Source: Bacteroidales bacterium (GTDB taxonomy: Bacteria; Bacteroidota; Bacteroidia; Bacteroidales; P3). From it: 5,286 nucleotides of DNA. Below, in pieces: positions 1 through 5,286 of this stretch. Each line of letters begins with the position of its first letter. Position 1 is the first letter of the stretch. The notes beneath the pieces are model-generated. The model had not been told where the DNA came from and did no database searches. It was given only the letters and a program-made list of their open reading frames with translations. The position numbers and the translations under genes are program-made. The stretch covers positions 1 to 5,286 of the forward strand of contig CAAGHV010000105.1 of NCBI GenBank assembly GCA_900769785.1, written 5' to 3'.

Positions 1-1
1 A

Positions 2-472
2 TTACTAACAATTCTTGCAGGGCTTATTATGGTTTATGGATATGGCTCTATTTTGTTGGATTGCAGTAGTATTTCAGATATTGTAATTGTTTCATTGGTA
101 TTGCTTGCTATATTAGCCTGGAACTATTATATTTTGGATGAAGCCATTTGGGTGATGTTTGGCAAAGAGAAATGTGAGTACGACGATACGAAAATCGTAA
201 TTACAAAACACCGACTTTTCAAAAGACGAAAAGAAATACCATGGAATGAAATTACTGATATATCTTTATATTCTCCCGGTCTTATTGTGGAACTTTTTAC
301 TTATCCATCCCTAACCGGAACACCACAAGGCACCATACTGATTAAATATGGAAAAGGCAAAAAGTATAAATGTGGAGTAAATCTGGGTCGAATTAAAGCA
401 CAAAAAGTGATAGAAATGCTCAAAGATAAAATGGAAAAACCAAGAGTTTTAACCACCGGCATTGTAGACTAA
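2..472 (+). CDS. Membrane-anchored bacterial PH-like domain protein, 5' partial
   Basis: The frame is open to the left edge of the window, and the codons before the first internal ATG (position 29) encode more hydrophobic residues (LLTILAGLI). The gene probably starts outside the window; ATG 29 is only a fallback start. Two hydrophobic stretches are visible, one at the extreme left and one reading IVIVSLVLLAILAW, followed by a soluble part of about 110 residues. That part has alternating beta-type patterns (KIVITKHRLFKRRKEIPWNEI, then ILIKYGKGKKYKCGVNL) and ends in a helix (AQKVIEMLKDKME). A basic 'R-L-F-K-R-R-K-x-I-P-W-x-E-I' strand pair after a transmembrane hairpin is typical of bacterial PH-like (bPH/YcxB-like) proteins, small inner-membrane proteins of mostly unknown role. 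The family call is inferred from pattern, not from a search. The gene ends with TAA and is followed closely by an inverted-repeat element and a terminator, so it appears to be the last gene of its transcript. Confidence 0.7.
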   Translation, partial: LLTILAGLIMVYGYGSILLDCSSISDIVIVSLVLLAILAWNYYILDEAIWVMFGKEKCEYDDTKIVITKHRLFKRRKEIPWNEITDISLYSPGLIVELFTYPSLTGTPQGTILIKYGKGKKYKCGVNLGRIKAQKVIEMLKDKMEKPRVLTTGIVD

Positions 473-479
473 TATATAA

Positions 480-676
480 AGGCAACTTCTAAAAATTCCA
501 CGTTTCGGGATTATAGAAGAATATTCTTTGAACCTTTTGCGTGCTTTGCGTTTTTTCTTAAAATCTTTCTATTTCTTTTTCAATCGTGTAGCCCGCTACA
601 CTCAATCAAAAGAAAGTAGAAATCTTCCTAAGAAAATTCCACAAATCACATGCAAAGCAATTTTTAGAAGTTGCCT
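480..676. mobile_element. 197-bp element with 18-bp terminal inverted repeats (MITE-like or palindromic repeat)
   Basis: The ends are perfect inverted repeats: AGGCAACTTCTAAAAATT at 480-497 and its reverse complement at 659-676. Near the centre is a second perfect inverted repeat, GTGTAGC/GCTACAC (586-592 and 595-601, 2-nt spacer). The T-rich stretch before it (about 554-585) is partly complementary to the A-rich stretch after it (602-640), so much of the element can fold as one imperfect hairpin. The left half is about 30 nt longer than the right. It contains no ORF of useful size. It begins 8 bp after the stop codon of the upstream gene. No convincing target-site duplication is seen; both flanks are short TA-rich runs. 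Size, terminal repeats and lack of coding content fit a non-autonomous miniature element, but an intergenic palindromic repeat or a structured RNA tail is equally possible. Confidence 0.6.
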
Positions 677-684
677 AAAGATAT

Positions 685-720
685 AAACGCCCAAAACTTC
701 CTCCATGGTTTTGGGCGTTT
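685..720 (+). terminator. Rho-independent-type hairpin terminator
   Basis: AAACGCCCAAAAC (685-697) and GTTTTGGGCGTTT (708-720) form a perfect 13-bp stem with a 10-nt loop. The stem is followed by a T-rich tail on the + strand (TTTGTTTTTG) and preceded by an A/T-rich run, so it could work in both directions. It most likely ends the transcript of the PH-like gene, 213 bp after that gene's stop, which would place the inverted-repeat element at 480-676 inside the 3' untranslated region. Confidence 0.8.
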
Positions 721-746
721 GTTTTTGTGCAGCTCTTATGCTTGAG

Positions 747-981
747 ATTCGTAAACCATAATATTTGCAAGTACTTACCTATAGCACTACAATACATAAA
801 TGCCTAAAACGTTTTTCGGTTTACACTGAAGATGGTTTTGGGAAAGTCATTTCTTACTTGGGAAGTGTCATTTCTCAAAACAGAGTTCCCTCTAAACCGA
901 AAAATTGTTGGCATTAGATTTTGAGGAACTATAGGGTAATTCCTAGAAATTGCCTATGGTTTTAGGTCTTGCACCACGAAT
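747..981. repeat. Long imperfect palindrome; its first 154 bp are direct-repeat copy 1
   Basis: Bases 747-838 match 2336-2427 at 90 of 92 positions, and similarity resumes at 872-900 versus 2461-2489 without a gap. The copy is also one side of a nested palindrome. Paired arms are ATTCGT 747-752 with ACGAAT 976-981; TTACCTATAG 775-784 with CTATAGGGTAA 929-939 (one bulge); AATGCC 799-804 with GGCATT 910-915; TTTTTCGGTTTA 812-823 with TAAACCGAAAAA 893-904; and GTTTTGGGAAA 835-845 with TTTCTCAAAAC 871-881 (one G-T wobble). All but the outermost pair share a midpoint near 857-858. No ORF is present. The following stretch, 982-1037, holds nothing recognisable. Confidence 0.85.
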
Positions 982-1037
982 TATAACCATCAAAAACCTT
1001 ATTCCGGATACTTCAAAAGAGCTCATTTTTTATACCA

Positions 1038-1115
1038 AATCCCCAAATTATATATAAATTTGGGGATTGTATTCACCAAATTATATATAGATTTGGGGAA
1101 TACAATCCCCAAATC
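1038..1115. repeat. Tandem AT-rich palindromes with two alternative stems, just upstream of the ATPase promoter
   Basis: Two 24-nt near-identical direct repeats (1043-1066 and 1076-1099, 23 of 24 matching) lie 33 bp apart, and each is itself palindromic around a TATATA core. Stem 1 pairs 1038-1049 with 1057-1068 (12 perfect pairs, 7-nt loop). Stem 2 pairs 1057-1081 with 1091-1115 (23 of 25 pairs, 9-nt loop). The two stems share 1057-1068 and so cannot form together. The array ends about 10 bp before the putative -33 element. From that position an operator that binds a dimeric regulator at two sites about three helical turns apart is plausible; this is inference. As it lies upstream of the predicted transcription start, an RNA attenuator would require a promoter further upstream. 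Confidence 0.75.
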
Positions 1116-1125
1116 TTATGTTTTT

Positions 1126-1159
1126 TTTGTTGTTATATGCGAAATATTACGTATCTTTG
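1126..1159 (+). promoter_or_regulatory. Bacteroidota-type promoter for the AAA ATPase
   Basis: TATCTTTG at 1152-1159 fits the -7 consensus TAnnTTTG of the Bacteroidota primary sigma factor. A -33-like element is present as TTG at 1130-1132 (19-bp spacer) or TTTG at 1126-1129 (22-bp spacer). The implied transcription start is near 1165, giving a leader of only about 15 nt before the ATG at 1180. The call rests on motif match and placement only. Confidence 0.5.
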
Positions 1160-1179
1160 CAATATAAAATAATAGGGAT

Positions 1180-2319
1180 ATGATACATCGAATAATAGAA
1201 CAACTTATTAAAAATGACTTTGGTAGAGGGAAAATAATAGTCCTTATGGGTGCACGCCAAGTGGGCAAAACCACATTGTTTGATAGTGTTGTAAGTGGCA
1301 GTTCGAATGTTTTGAGGCTGAATTGTGATAATTATGACGACCGTTCGGATTTGGAAAACAAAACATCTACCGAGCTTAGGCAGCTCATGGGGAACCATGA
1401 AGTAGTGATAATAGACGAGGCACAGCGTGCCAAAAACATTGGTTTGTCGCTAAAGATGCTTGCCGATCTTAAGTTGTCTATGCAAATATTGGTTACAGGG
1501 TCGTCGTCGCTAACTCTTGCCAATGAGATTAACGAGCCTGCTACCGGTAGGCTTATAGAGTATAATTTGTTCCCATTGTCGTTGGTAGAACTTATGCAAC
1601 AGACGTCGCCACGTGAGGAAAAACGGCTGTTGGAACAACGTATGATATATGGTCTTTATCCCGAAGTGGTAACAACACCGGGCGATGCCAAACGTATTCT
1701 TGTAAACTTGGCAAATAATTATTTGTATCGCGATTTGTTGGAATACCGTGGGGTGAAGAAACCCGAGGTGCTGCAAAAACTTGTGCGAGCCTTGGCTTTA
1801 CAGATAGGTAGCGAGGTGTCGTACAACGAACTTTCACGAACTGTAGGGGTCGACAAAGCCACTATAGAAAGCTATATCGATTTGTTGGAGAAATGTTTTG
1901 TGGTATTTCGCTTGCCGGCATATAGCAGTAATTTGCGTAGCGAGATAAAGCGAGGCCGAAAAATTTATTTCTACGACAATGGAATACGCAATGCATTGTT
2001 GTCCAATTTTGCACCATTGGAATTGAGGGACGATGTGGGTATGCTATGGGAAAACATGATGGTAAGCGAACGAATAAAGCGAAATTCCTATAGCCGAAGT
2101 TATGCCCAAATGTACTTTTGGCGAACTCAGCAACAGCAAGAGGTGGATTTGATAGAAGAGCAAGATGGCAGGTTGACGGCGTTTGAGTTTAAGTGGAACA
2201 CTAAGAAGAAAGCGAAATTGCCAAAGACTTTTATTGATAATTATCCCAATACCAACTTTAAGGTGATATCACCCGATAATTATGTAGAGTTTGTGGATAC
2301 TACATCGGCGATGTTGTAG
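1180..2319 (+). CDS. AAA family ATPase with C-terminal DUF4143 (PD-(D/E)xK-like) region
   Basis: This 379-residue protein has a Walker A motif GARQVGKTT (residues 24-32, K30), a Walker B motif VVIIDEA (75-81, with D79 and E80) and a sensor-like VTGSSS (105-110), followed by GRL (123-125). This order is characteristic of the large bacterial/archaeal family of AAA_14 + DUF4143 ATPases. The middle region resembles a winged-helix segment (YNELSRTVGVDKATIESYIDLLEKC). The C-terminal part contains E321-V-D323 and E336-F-K338, the spacing expected of a degenerate PD-(D/E)xK nuclease fold. Length fits the family. The start is well supported: an in-frame TAA lies at 1165-1167, five codons upstream. The family's molecular function is not established, and nuclease activity is not claimed. 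The gene stands alone, with its own promoter-like site, between two copies of a direct repeat, and the downstream copy begins 17 bp after the stop. Such context suggests an accessory, possibly horizontally acquired, gene. Confidence 0.9.
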   Translation: MIHRIIEQLIKNDFGRGKIIVLMGARQVGKTTLFDSVVSGSSNVLRLNCDNYDDRSDLENKTSTELRQLMGNHEVVIIDEAQRAKNIGLSLKMLADLKLSMQILVTGSSSLTLANEINEPATGRLIEYNLFPLSLVELMQQTSPREEKRLLEQRMIYGLYPEVVTTPGDAKRILVNLANNYLYRDLLEYRGVKKPEVLQKLVRALALQIGSEVSYNELSRTVGVDKATIESYIDLLEKCFVVFRLPAYSSNLRSEIKRGRKIYFYDNGIRNALLSNFAPLELRDDVGMLWENMMVSERIKRNSYSRSYAQMYFWRTQQQQEVDLIEEQDGRLTAFEFKWNTKKKAKLPKTFIDNYPNTNFKVISPDNYVEFVDTTSAML

Positions 2320-2335
2320 AAATATCATTTAGTCA

Positions 2336-2489
2336 ATTCGTAAACCATAATATTTGCAAGTGCTTACCGATAGCACTACAATACATAAATGCCTAAAACG
2401 TTTTTCGGTTTACACTGAAGATGGTTTAGAGATCCATTACTTCTCAGTGAGATCTATTACTTCTCAAAACAACTTTCCCTCTAAACTGA
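2336..2489. repeat. Direct-repeat copy 2 downstream of the ATPase
   Basis: This 154-bp stretch is collinear, without gaps, with 747-900. The first 92 bases differ only at two positions. The middle 33 bases (2428-2460) are largely unlike copy 1, and the last 29 (2461-2489) are again clearly similar. Unlike copy 1, the right arm needed to complete the palindrome is not recognisable after 2489, so this copy appears to be a half element or one whose right side has diverged. It begins 17 bp after the ATPase stop and so may lie in its 3' untranslated region. Confidence 0.85.
2431..2470. repeat. Two 20-bp tandem repeats inside repeat copy 2
   Basis: GATCCATTACTTCTCAGTGA (2431-2450) is followed directly by GATCTATTACTTCTCAAAAC (2451-2470); the first 16 bases match at 15 positions. 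Copy 1 holds a poorer version of the same arrangement (two GTCATTTCT-like units around 846-876). The unit overlaps the part of the repeat that differs most between copies, so local duplication may explain that divergence. Confidence 0.6.
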
Positions 2490-2523
2490 AAGCCAACTTA
2501 AGGGAGAACGGCAAGGAAATTAA

Positions 2524-2638
2524 CTGAGAATAGAGTTGCGTTTTTGTGGGACGGATGATTTTCGTAGTGTCAGTACGAATATGCCGTACTGACACTACGA
2601 AAGTTATTTCCCTCACAAAATGCGAGGCTTTGGCTCAG
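2524..2638. repeat. 115-bp centred palindrome with a perfect 16-bp core stem
   Basis: TTCGTAGTGTCAGTAC (2561-2576) and GTACTGACACTACGAA (2586-2601) form a perfect stem with a 9-nt loop. Further out, GCGTTTTTGTG (2538-2548) faces CACAAAATGCG-type sequence (2614-2624), and CTGAG (2524-2528) faces CTCAG (2634-2638). All three pairs share exactly the midpoint 2581, so this is one long interrupted palindrome. It lies 35 bp after repeat copy 2. No T-run follows the core stem, so a classic terminator is unlikely, although it could still protect the 3' end of the ATPase transcript. Confidence 0.75.
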
Positions 2639-2972
2639 AAAAACGTAGCACACTTCTCAGTAATGCTTTATAGAAGGCAAGATACAATCTATCCCAAAAC
2701 CTAGTTACACCTATCTGCCGTTAATAGTACACGCCCAAAAAGGTGGTAAGATACCACCAAAATAGGTGGTATTTAACATCTCGTACATTAAAAGGAGTCT
2801 TAAATATTCGAGTGTCTTTGCAGACATCTTTGTTGCTTCTCCAAAAGTTATCGTCCAGGATGTCCCACCCTAATGCCAACCAATAAAAAATGATGTTTAT
2901 TGGGATAGGGCAATAAAATACAGTTAGTTGATACTTCTGCAATACCACATTTCCCTACTTTATGCAATCTTT
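2639..2972. other. Intergenic stretch without a convincing gene; small alternating inverted repeats
   Basis: No reading frame here has recognisable protein character. Two short triads are visible: GGTGGTA 2742-2748, TACCACC 2752-2758, GGTGGTA 2765-2771; and CCAATAAA 2880-2887, TTTATTGG 2896-2903, CAATAAA 2911-2917. In each, the central word can pair with either neighbour, giving two mutually exclusive hairpins. A further small hairpin, TGTCT/AGACA, lies near 2815-2825. Function unknown, and chance is possible in AT-rich DNA. Confidence 0.4.
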
Positions 2973-3005
2973 TTTACCAAAATATCAATTATTTCCGTAT
3001 TTTTG
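2973..3005 (+). promoter_or_regulatory. Bacteroidota-type promoter for the YitT-gldH-uvrC cluster
   Basis: TATTTTTG at 2998-3005 matches TAnnTTTG, and a T-rich -33-like element (TTTA, 2973-2976) lies 21 bp upstream. The implied start near 3012 gives a leader of about 65 nt before the ATG at 3079. No riboswitch or strong hairpin is visible in that leader. Confidence 0.5.
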
Positions 3006-3078
3006 CAAATGAAATGACAAGAACAAAAAGTATCTTAGTTGTTGATTATATGTTTTATATATTAAATAAGTAAGAATT

Positions 3079-3963
3079 ATGGATATAGTACATAGCAAGA
3101 AAAAAACAATAATGTCGTACGTACTCATCACTTTGGGTATATTTATGTACGCATTTGCATGGTCAGCATTCCTTATTCCGAGCCAGATAATAGGTGGTGG
3201 AGTAAGTGGTGTATCATCAATAATATTCTTTGTTACCGGCGAGAAAATTCCGGTGGGTATTACCAGTTTGGTGATAAATATCATTCTGTTTCTTATTGCC
3301 CTCAAAGTACTTGGTGCCAAATTTGGTCTCAACACCATATACGGCATATTAGTATCGTCGGGTTTCTTTATTCTATTACAACAAGTTATCGAAATACAAA
3401 ATTTATTGGACATTACCAAGTTCGACCCCTTTATGTGTGCCATCATAGGTGGTGGATTGGCCGGTGCAGGTATAGGATTGGCTTTTTCGATGGGTGGCAA
3501 CTCGGGCGGAACCGATATTATAGCTCTTATTCTCAACAAGTATTATAATATCAGTCCTGGAAAAGTGATTATGTATCTCGACATTGTCATTATAGGATGC
3601 TCATTCTTTGTATCGGGTTCTATAGAAAATGTTGTATATGGCTACGTACAGATGGGTGTGATGACCTACGCTTTAGACCTTGTTATCGATGGCTCGAAAC
3701 AGTCGTACCAGATAATGGTCTTTTCGCAATACACCAAAGATATAGCCGACCGTATAGGCAACGAAGTAGGCCGTGGAGTAACACTTTTGGACGGGTGGGG
3801 CTGGTTTAGCAAAAGCGACCAAAAAGTACTATTGGTAATAGCACGCAAGGTTGACAAACAAACCATAATGGAAATAATACAAAATTCCGATCCTAAAGCA
3901 TTTATATCAGTTGCCAAAGTACACGGCGTATATGGCAAGAATTTCGAAAAATTGAAACTATAA
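3079..3963 (+). CDS. YitT family membrane protein (DUF161 + DUF2179)
   Basis: This 294-residue protein has a short basic N-terminus, then five or so hydrophobic segments (about residues 13-33, 40-53, 59-78, 86-104, 118-138 and 163-181), and a soluble C-terminal domain from about 208. Family hallmarks are GGGVSG (39-44) after the first membrane helix, GNSGGTDI (140-147), and in the C-terminal DUF2179 domain GRGVTLLDGWG (231-241) and a final VAKVHGVYGKNF. Length matches the family. The physiological role of YitT proteins is not established; a transport or ligand-sensing role is only suggested by the architecture. An in-frame TAA at 3067-3069 fixes ATG 3079 as the first Met start; Met12 is a less likely alternative. 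Two stop codons in a row (TAATAA, 3961-3966) end the gene, 15 bp before gldH. It is probably the first gene of the operon. Confidence 0.9.
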   Translation: MDIVHSKKKTIMSYVLITLGIFMYAFAWSAFLIPSQIIGGGVSGVSSIIFFVTGEKIPVGITSLVINIILFLIALKVLGAKFGLNTIYGILVSSGFFILLQQVIEIQNLLDITKFDPFMCAIIGGGLAGAGIGLAFSMGGNSGGTDIIALILNKYYNISPGKVIMYLDIVIIGCSFFVSGSIENVVYGYVQMGVMTYALDLVIDGSKQSYQIMVFSQYTKDIADRIGNEVGRGVTLLDGWGWFSKSDQKVLLVIARKVDKQTIMEIIQNSDPKAFISVAKVHGVYGKNFEKLKL

Positions 3964-3978
3964 TAACACACAATACAA

Positions 3979-4467
3979 ATGAAAAAAATACTCACAACCA
4001 TTGCTATAGCAATAACATGTATTATGTCGGCATGTTCCGACAAAGTGGTTTTTGAAGAAAAACACAACTTTCCCAACAGCACTTGGATGCGGTTCGACCC
4101 CGAAAACTTCGAGGTAAATATAAAAAATATCGACGATTGCTACGATATATACTTCAGTGTAACAGTAGATACCAACGTAATACGTATAAACAATTTACCT
4201 CTTGTAATAAATATTGAAGACTCCGAAGGTAGCCGCAGAGTATTTATGAGCGACATTATTTTCCAAAACAAAAAAGGCGAAAGCATGGGCAAAACAGTAG
4301 GAAGTTTTGTTGAATATACAGCCAAAGCTCGCGAATATTTCTATTTCAACAGCAAGGGTATTCACAAGTTTTCGATTAAAAATAGCACCCAGTTCTACGA
4401 ACTCAAAGGCATTGCATCCATAGGTATGAAGATTGAAAAATCAAATATGGATATAAATATAGAATAG
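3979..4467 (+). CDS. gldH: GldH-like gliding motility lipoprotein
   Basis: This 162-residue protein has a lipoprotein signal: MKK, a hydrophobic stretch, and a lipobox ending IMSAC with the acylated cysteine at residue 19. The mature part contains the GldH pattern HNFPNSTWMRFDPENF (about residues 29-44), a central strand YDIYFSVTVDT, LPLVINIED and a KGESMGKTVGSF segment. Family length is about 150-165 residues. In gliding Flavobacteriia GldH is a lipoprotein needed for gliding and the linked type IX secretion machinery. Homologues occur widely in non-gliding Bacteroidales, where the role is unclear, so motility should not be inferred from this gene alone. It lies 15 bp after the YitT gene and 12 bp before uvrC, consistent with co-transcription. 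An in-frame TAA at 3964-3966 supports the start. The family call is from recognised motifs; I am fairly but not fully sure. Confidence 0.82.
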   Translation: MKKILTTIAIAITCIMSACSDKVVFEEKHNFPNSTWMRFDPENFEVNIKNIDDCYDIYFSVTVDTNVIRINNLPLVINIEDSEGSRRVFMSDIIFQNKKGESMGKTVGSFVEYTAKAREYFYFNSKGIHKFSIKNSTQFYELKGIASIGMKIEKSNMDINIE

Positions 4468-4479
4468 AAACATATATAG

Positions 4480-5286
4480 GTGGATAAAAGCATCAACAAA
4501 AATTTCGACCGCATAAAGCTACTGCTTAAAACCATTCCCGAAACGCCTGGAGTATATCGGTACTACGACGATTCGGGAAATGTTTTGTATGTGGGCAAAG
4601 CACGAAACCTCAAACTCAGAGTATCGTCGTACTTCAGCCACTTCAACGATTTATCACCTAAGATTCGTATTCTAGTACGAAAGATTTACGATATCAAATA
4701 CATAATTGTTGAAAACGAAACCGACGCTTTGCTATTGGAAAACAACCTTATAAAGCAGCTTCAACCCAAATACAACAGTATGCTCAAGGACGATAAAAGC
4801 TACCCATCGCTATGTATAACCTCCGAACCATACCCACGGCTACTATTTACCCGCGACCGCTCTATCAAAGGAACTTTCTATGGCCCTTATCCCAACCAAA
4901 AAATATTGCGCGAACTACAAGATATTATCAGAAGACTATTTTGCTACCGCACCTGCAAGCTGAACCTTACAGCCGAAAGCATACACCAAGGCAAATACAA
5001 AGCATGTATAAACAGCCAAATAGGACTATGCAATGCGCCATGTATTGGCGAGGAAAGCATGGACGAGTACTTGCTAACAATCGAAATGATTAAGAAGATT
5101 CTAAAAGGCGACTTCAAAGAAATTCTCGACGACTTGAAGAAACAAATGCTCGAACATGCCGAACGCCTGGAATTTGAACAAGCCGAAGCAGTAAAACAAA
5201 AGATAATACTATTGGAGCAATACCAAAGCCGTTCCATGGTGGTAGATACAAGCATAAGAGATGTAGATGTGTATTCTATAATGTCG
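4480..5286 (+). CDS. uvrC: Excinuclease ABC subunit C, 3' partial (first 269 codons)
   Basis: UvrC makes both incisions around bulky DNA lesions in nucleotide excision repair after UvrA/UvrB loading. The fragment shows the N-terminal GIY-YIG nuclease domain (GVY 24-26, YVG 37-39) with Y37, K40, R47, E87 and N99 at the positions expected for catalysis. It also has the Fe-S cysteine set C159, C176, C184, C188 (in RTC, KAC, GLC and APC) and the start of the UVR domain that binds UvrB (about 213-248, ERLEFEQAEAVKQKI). The RNase H-like incision domain and HhH motifs lie beyond the window. The start is GTG at 4480, directly after an in-frame TAG (4477-4479), so no start further upstream is possible in this frame, and the next residues align with the usual UvrC N-terminus. 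The gene follows gldH by 12 bp. Full-length UvrC is about 600 residues, so roughly 45 percent is present. Confidence 0.95.
   Translation, partial: MDKSINKNFDRIKLLLKTIPETPGVYRYYDDSGNVLYVGKARNLKLRVSSYFSHFNDLSPKIRILVRKIYDIKYIIVENETDALLLENNLIKQLQPKYNSMLKDDKSYPSLCITSEPYPRLLFTRDRSIKGTFYGPYPNQKILRELQDIIRRLFCYRTCKLNLTAESIHQGKYKACINSQIGLCNAPCIGEESMDEYLLTIEMIKKILKGDFKEILDDLKKQMLEHAERLEFEQAEAVKQKIILLEQYQSRSMVVDTSIRDVDVYSIMS

Noticed and set aside
1038..1115. CRISPR-like repeats (two 24-nt units)
   Set aside because: There are only two units with a 9-nt gap, far too short for spacers, no cas genes, and the gap is itself part of the palindromic structure.
1038..1115. Transcription attenuator or riboswitch for the ATPase
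   Set aside because: The best promoter match lies downstream at 1126-1159, so the stems would not be in that mRNA, and no T-run follows the stems in a terminator arrangement near the start codon.
473..1179. tRNA or other classical RNA gene in the large gap
   Set aside because: No cloverleaf, T-loop GTTC motif or CCA-type end could be found; the hairpins present are explained by the repeats and the terminator.
2561..2601. Intrinsic terminator for the ATPase transcript
   Set aside because: The stem is strong, but the sequence after it (AGTTATTTCCC) has no adequate T-run, so I list it as a palindrome only.
2721..2948. A 75-codon reading frame on the - strand with a GTG start, rich in Trp, Tyr and Phe
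   Set aside because: It has no recognisable domain, no promoter-like site and a composition typical of random translation. It also contains the GGTGGTA/TACCACC triad, which gives the odd YHLFWWYLTT stretch.
2985..3539. A 184-codon reading frame on the - strand opposite the YitT gene
   Set aside because: It lies almost entirely antisense to a well-supported membrane protein gene; its proline-rich content is the usual antisense shadow of glycine-rich membrane helices.
4812..5093. A 93-codon + strand reading frame within uvrC
   Set aside because: It is a frame-shifted shadow of uvrC, whose own frame is continuous and carries the GIY-YIG, Fe-S cysteine and UVR signatures.

Overview
The window looks like a chromosomal segment from a low-GC member of the Bacteroidota, most likely Bacteroidales. 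The reasons are a GldH-type lipoprotein gene, promoter-like sites of the TAnnTTTG type (near 1152 and 2998), starts without a clear Shine-Dalgarno sequence, and a DUF4143-type AAA ATPase of a kind common in that group. All recognisable genes lie on the + strand. No tRNA, rRNA or CRISPR array is visible.

Left part (1-720): the 3' portion of a small membrane protein with a bacterial PH-like domain, cut by the window start. Immediately after its stop lies a 197-bp element with perfect 18-bp terminal inverted repeats (480-676), followed by a strong hairpin terminator (685-720).

Middle part (747-2638): a single gene, a 379-residue AAA ATPase with a C-terminal DUF4143/PD-(D/E)xK-like region (1180-2319). 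It sits between two direct repeats (747-900 and 2336-2489) that match at 90 of 92 positions over their first 92 bases. The upstream copy is the left part of a roughly 235-bp imperfect palindrome (747-981). Just ahead of the ATPase promoter is a tandem pair of AT-rich palindromes (1038-1115), and downstream is another centred palindrome (2524-2638). The ATPase therefore looks like an accessory 'island' gene enclosed in non-coding repeats.

Right part (2973-5286): a tightly spaced cluster behind one promoter-like site, made of a YitT-family membrane protein, the lipoprotein GldH, and the first 269 codons of uvrC. The uvrC reading frame starts at GTG and runs off the window end. Gaps of 15 and 12 bp suggest co-transcription, although the three products have no obvious shared pathway.

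The most interesting material is non-coding: a dense set of hairpin-forming repeats on both sides of the ATPase gene. Whether they form a mobile unit, a regulatory array or simply a repeat-rich insertion site cannot be settled from this window.
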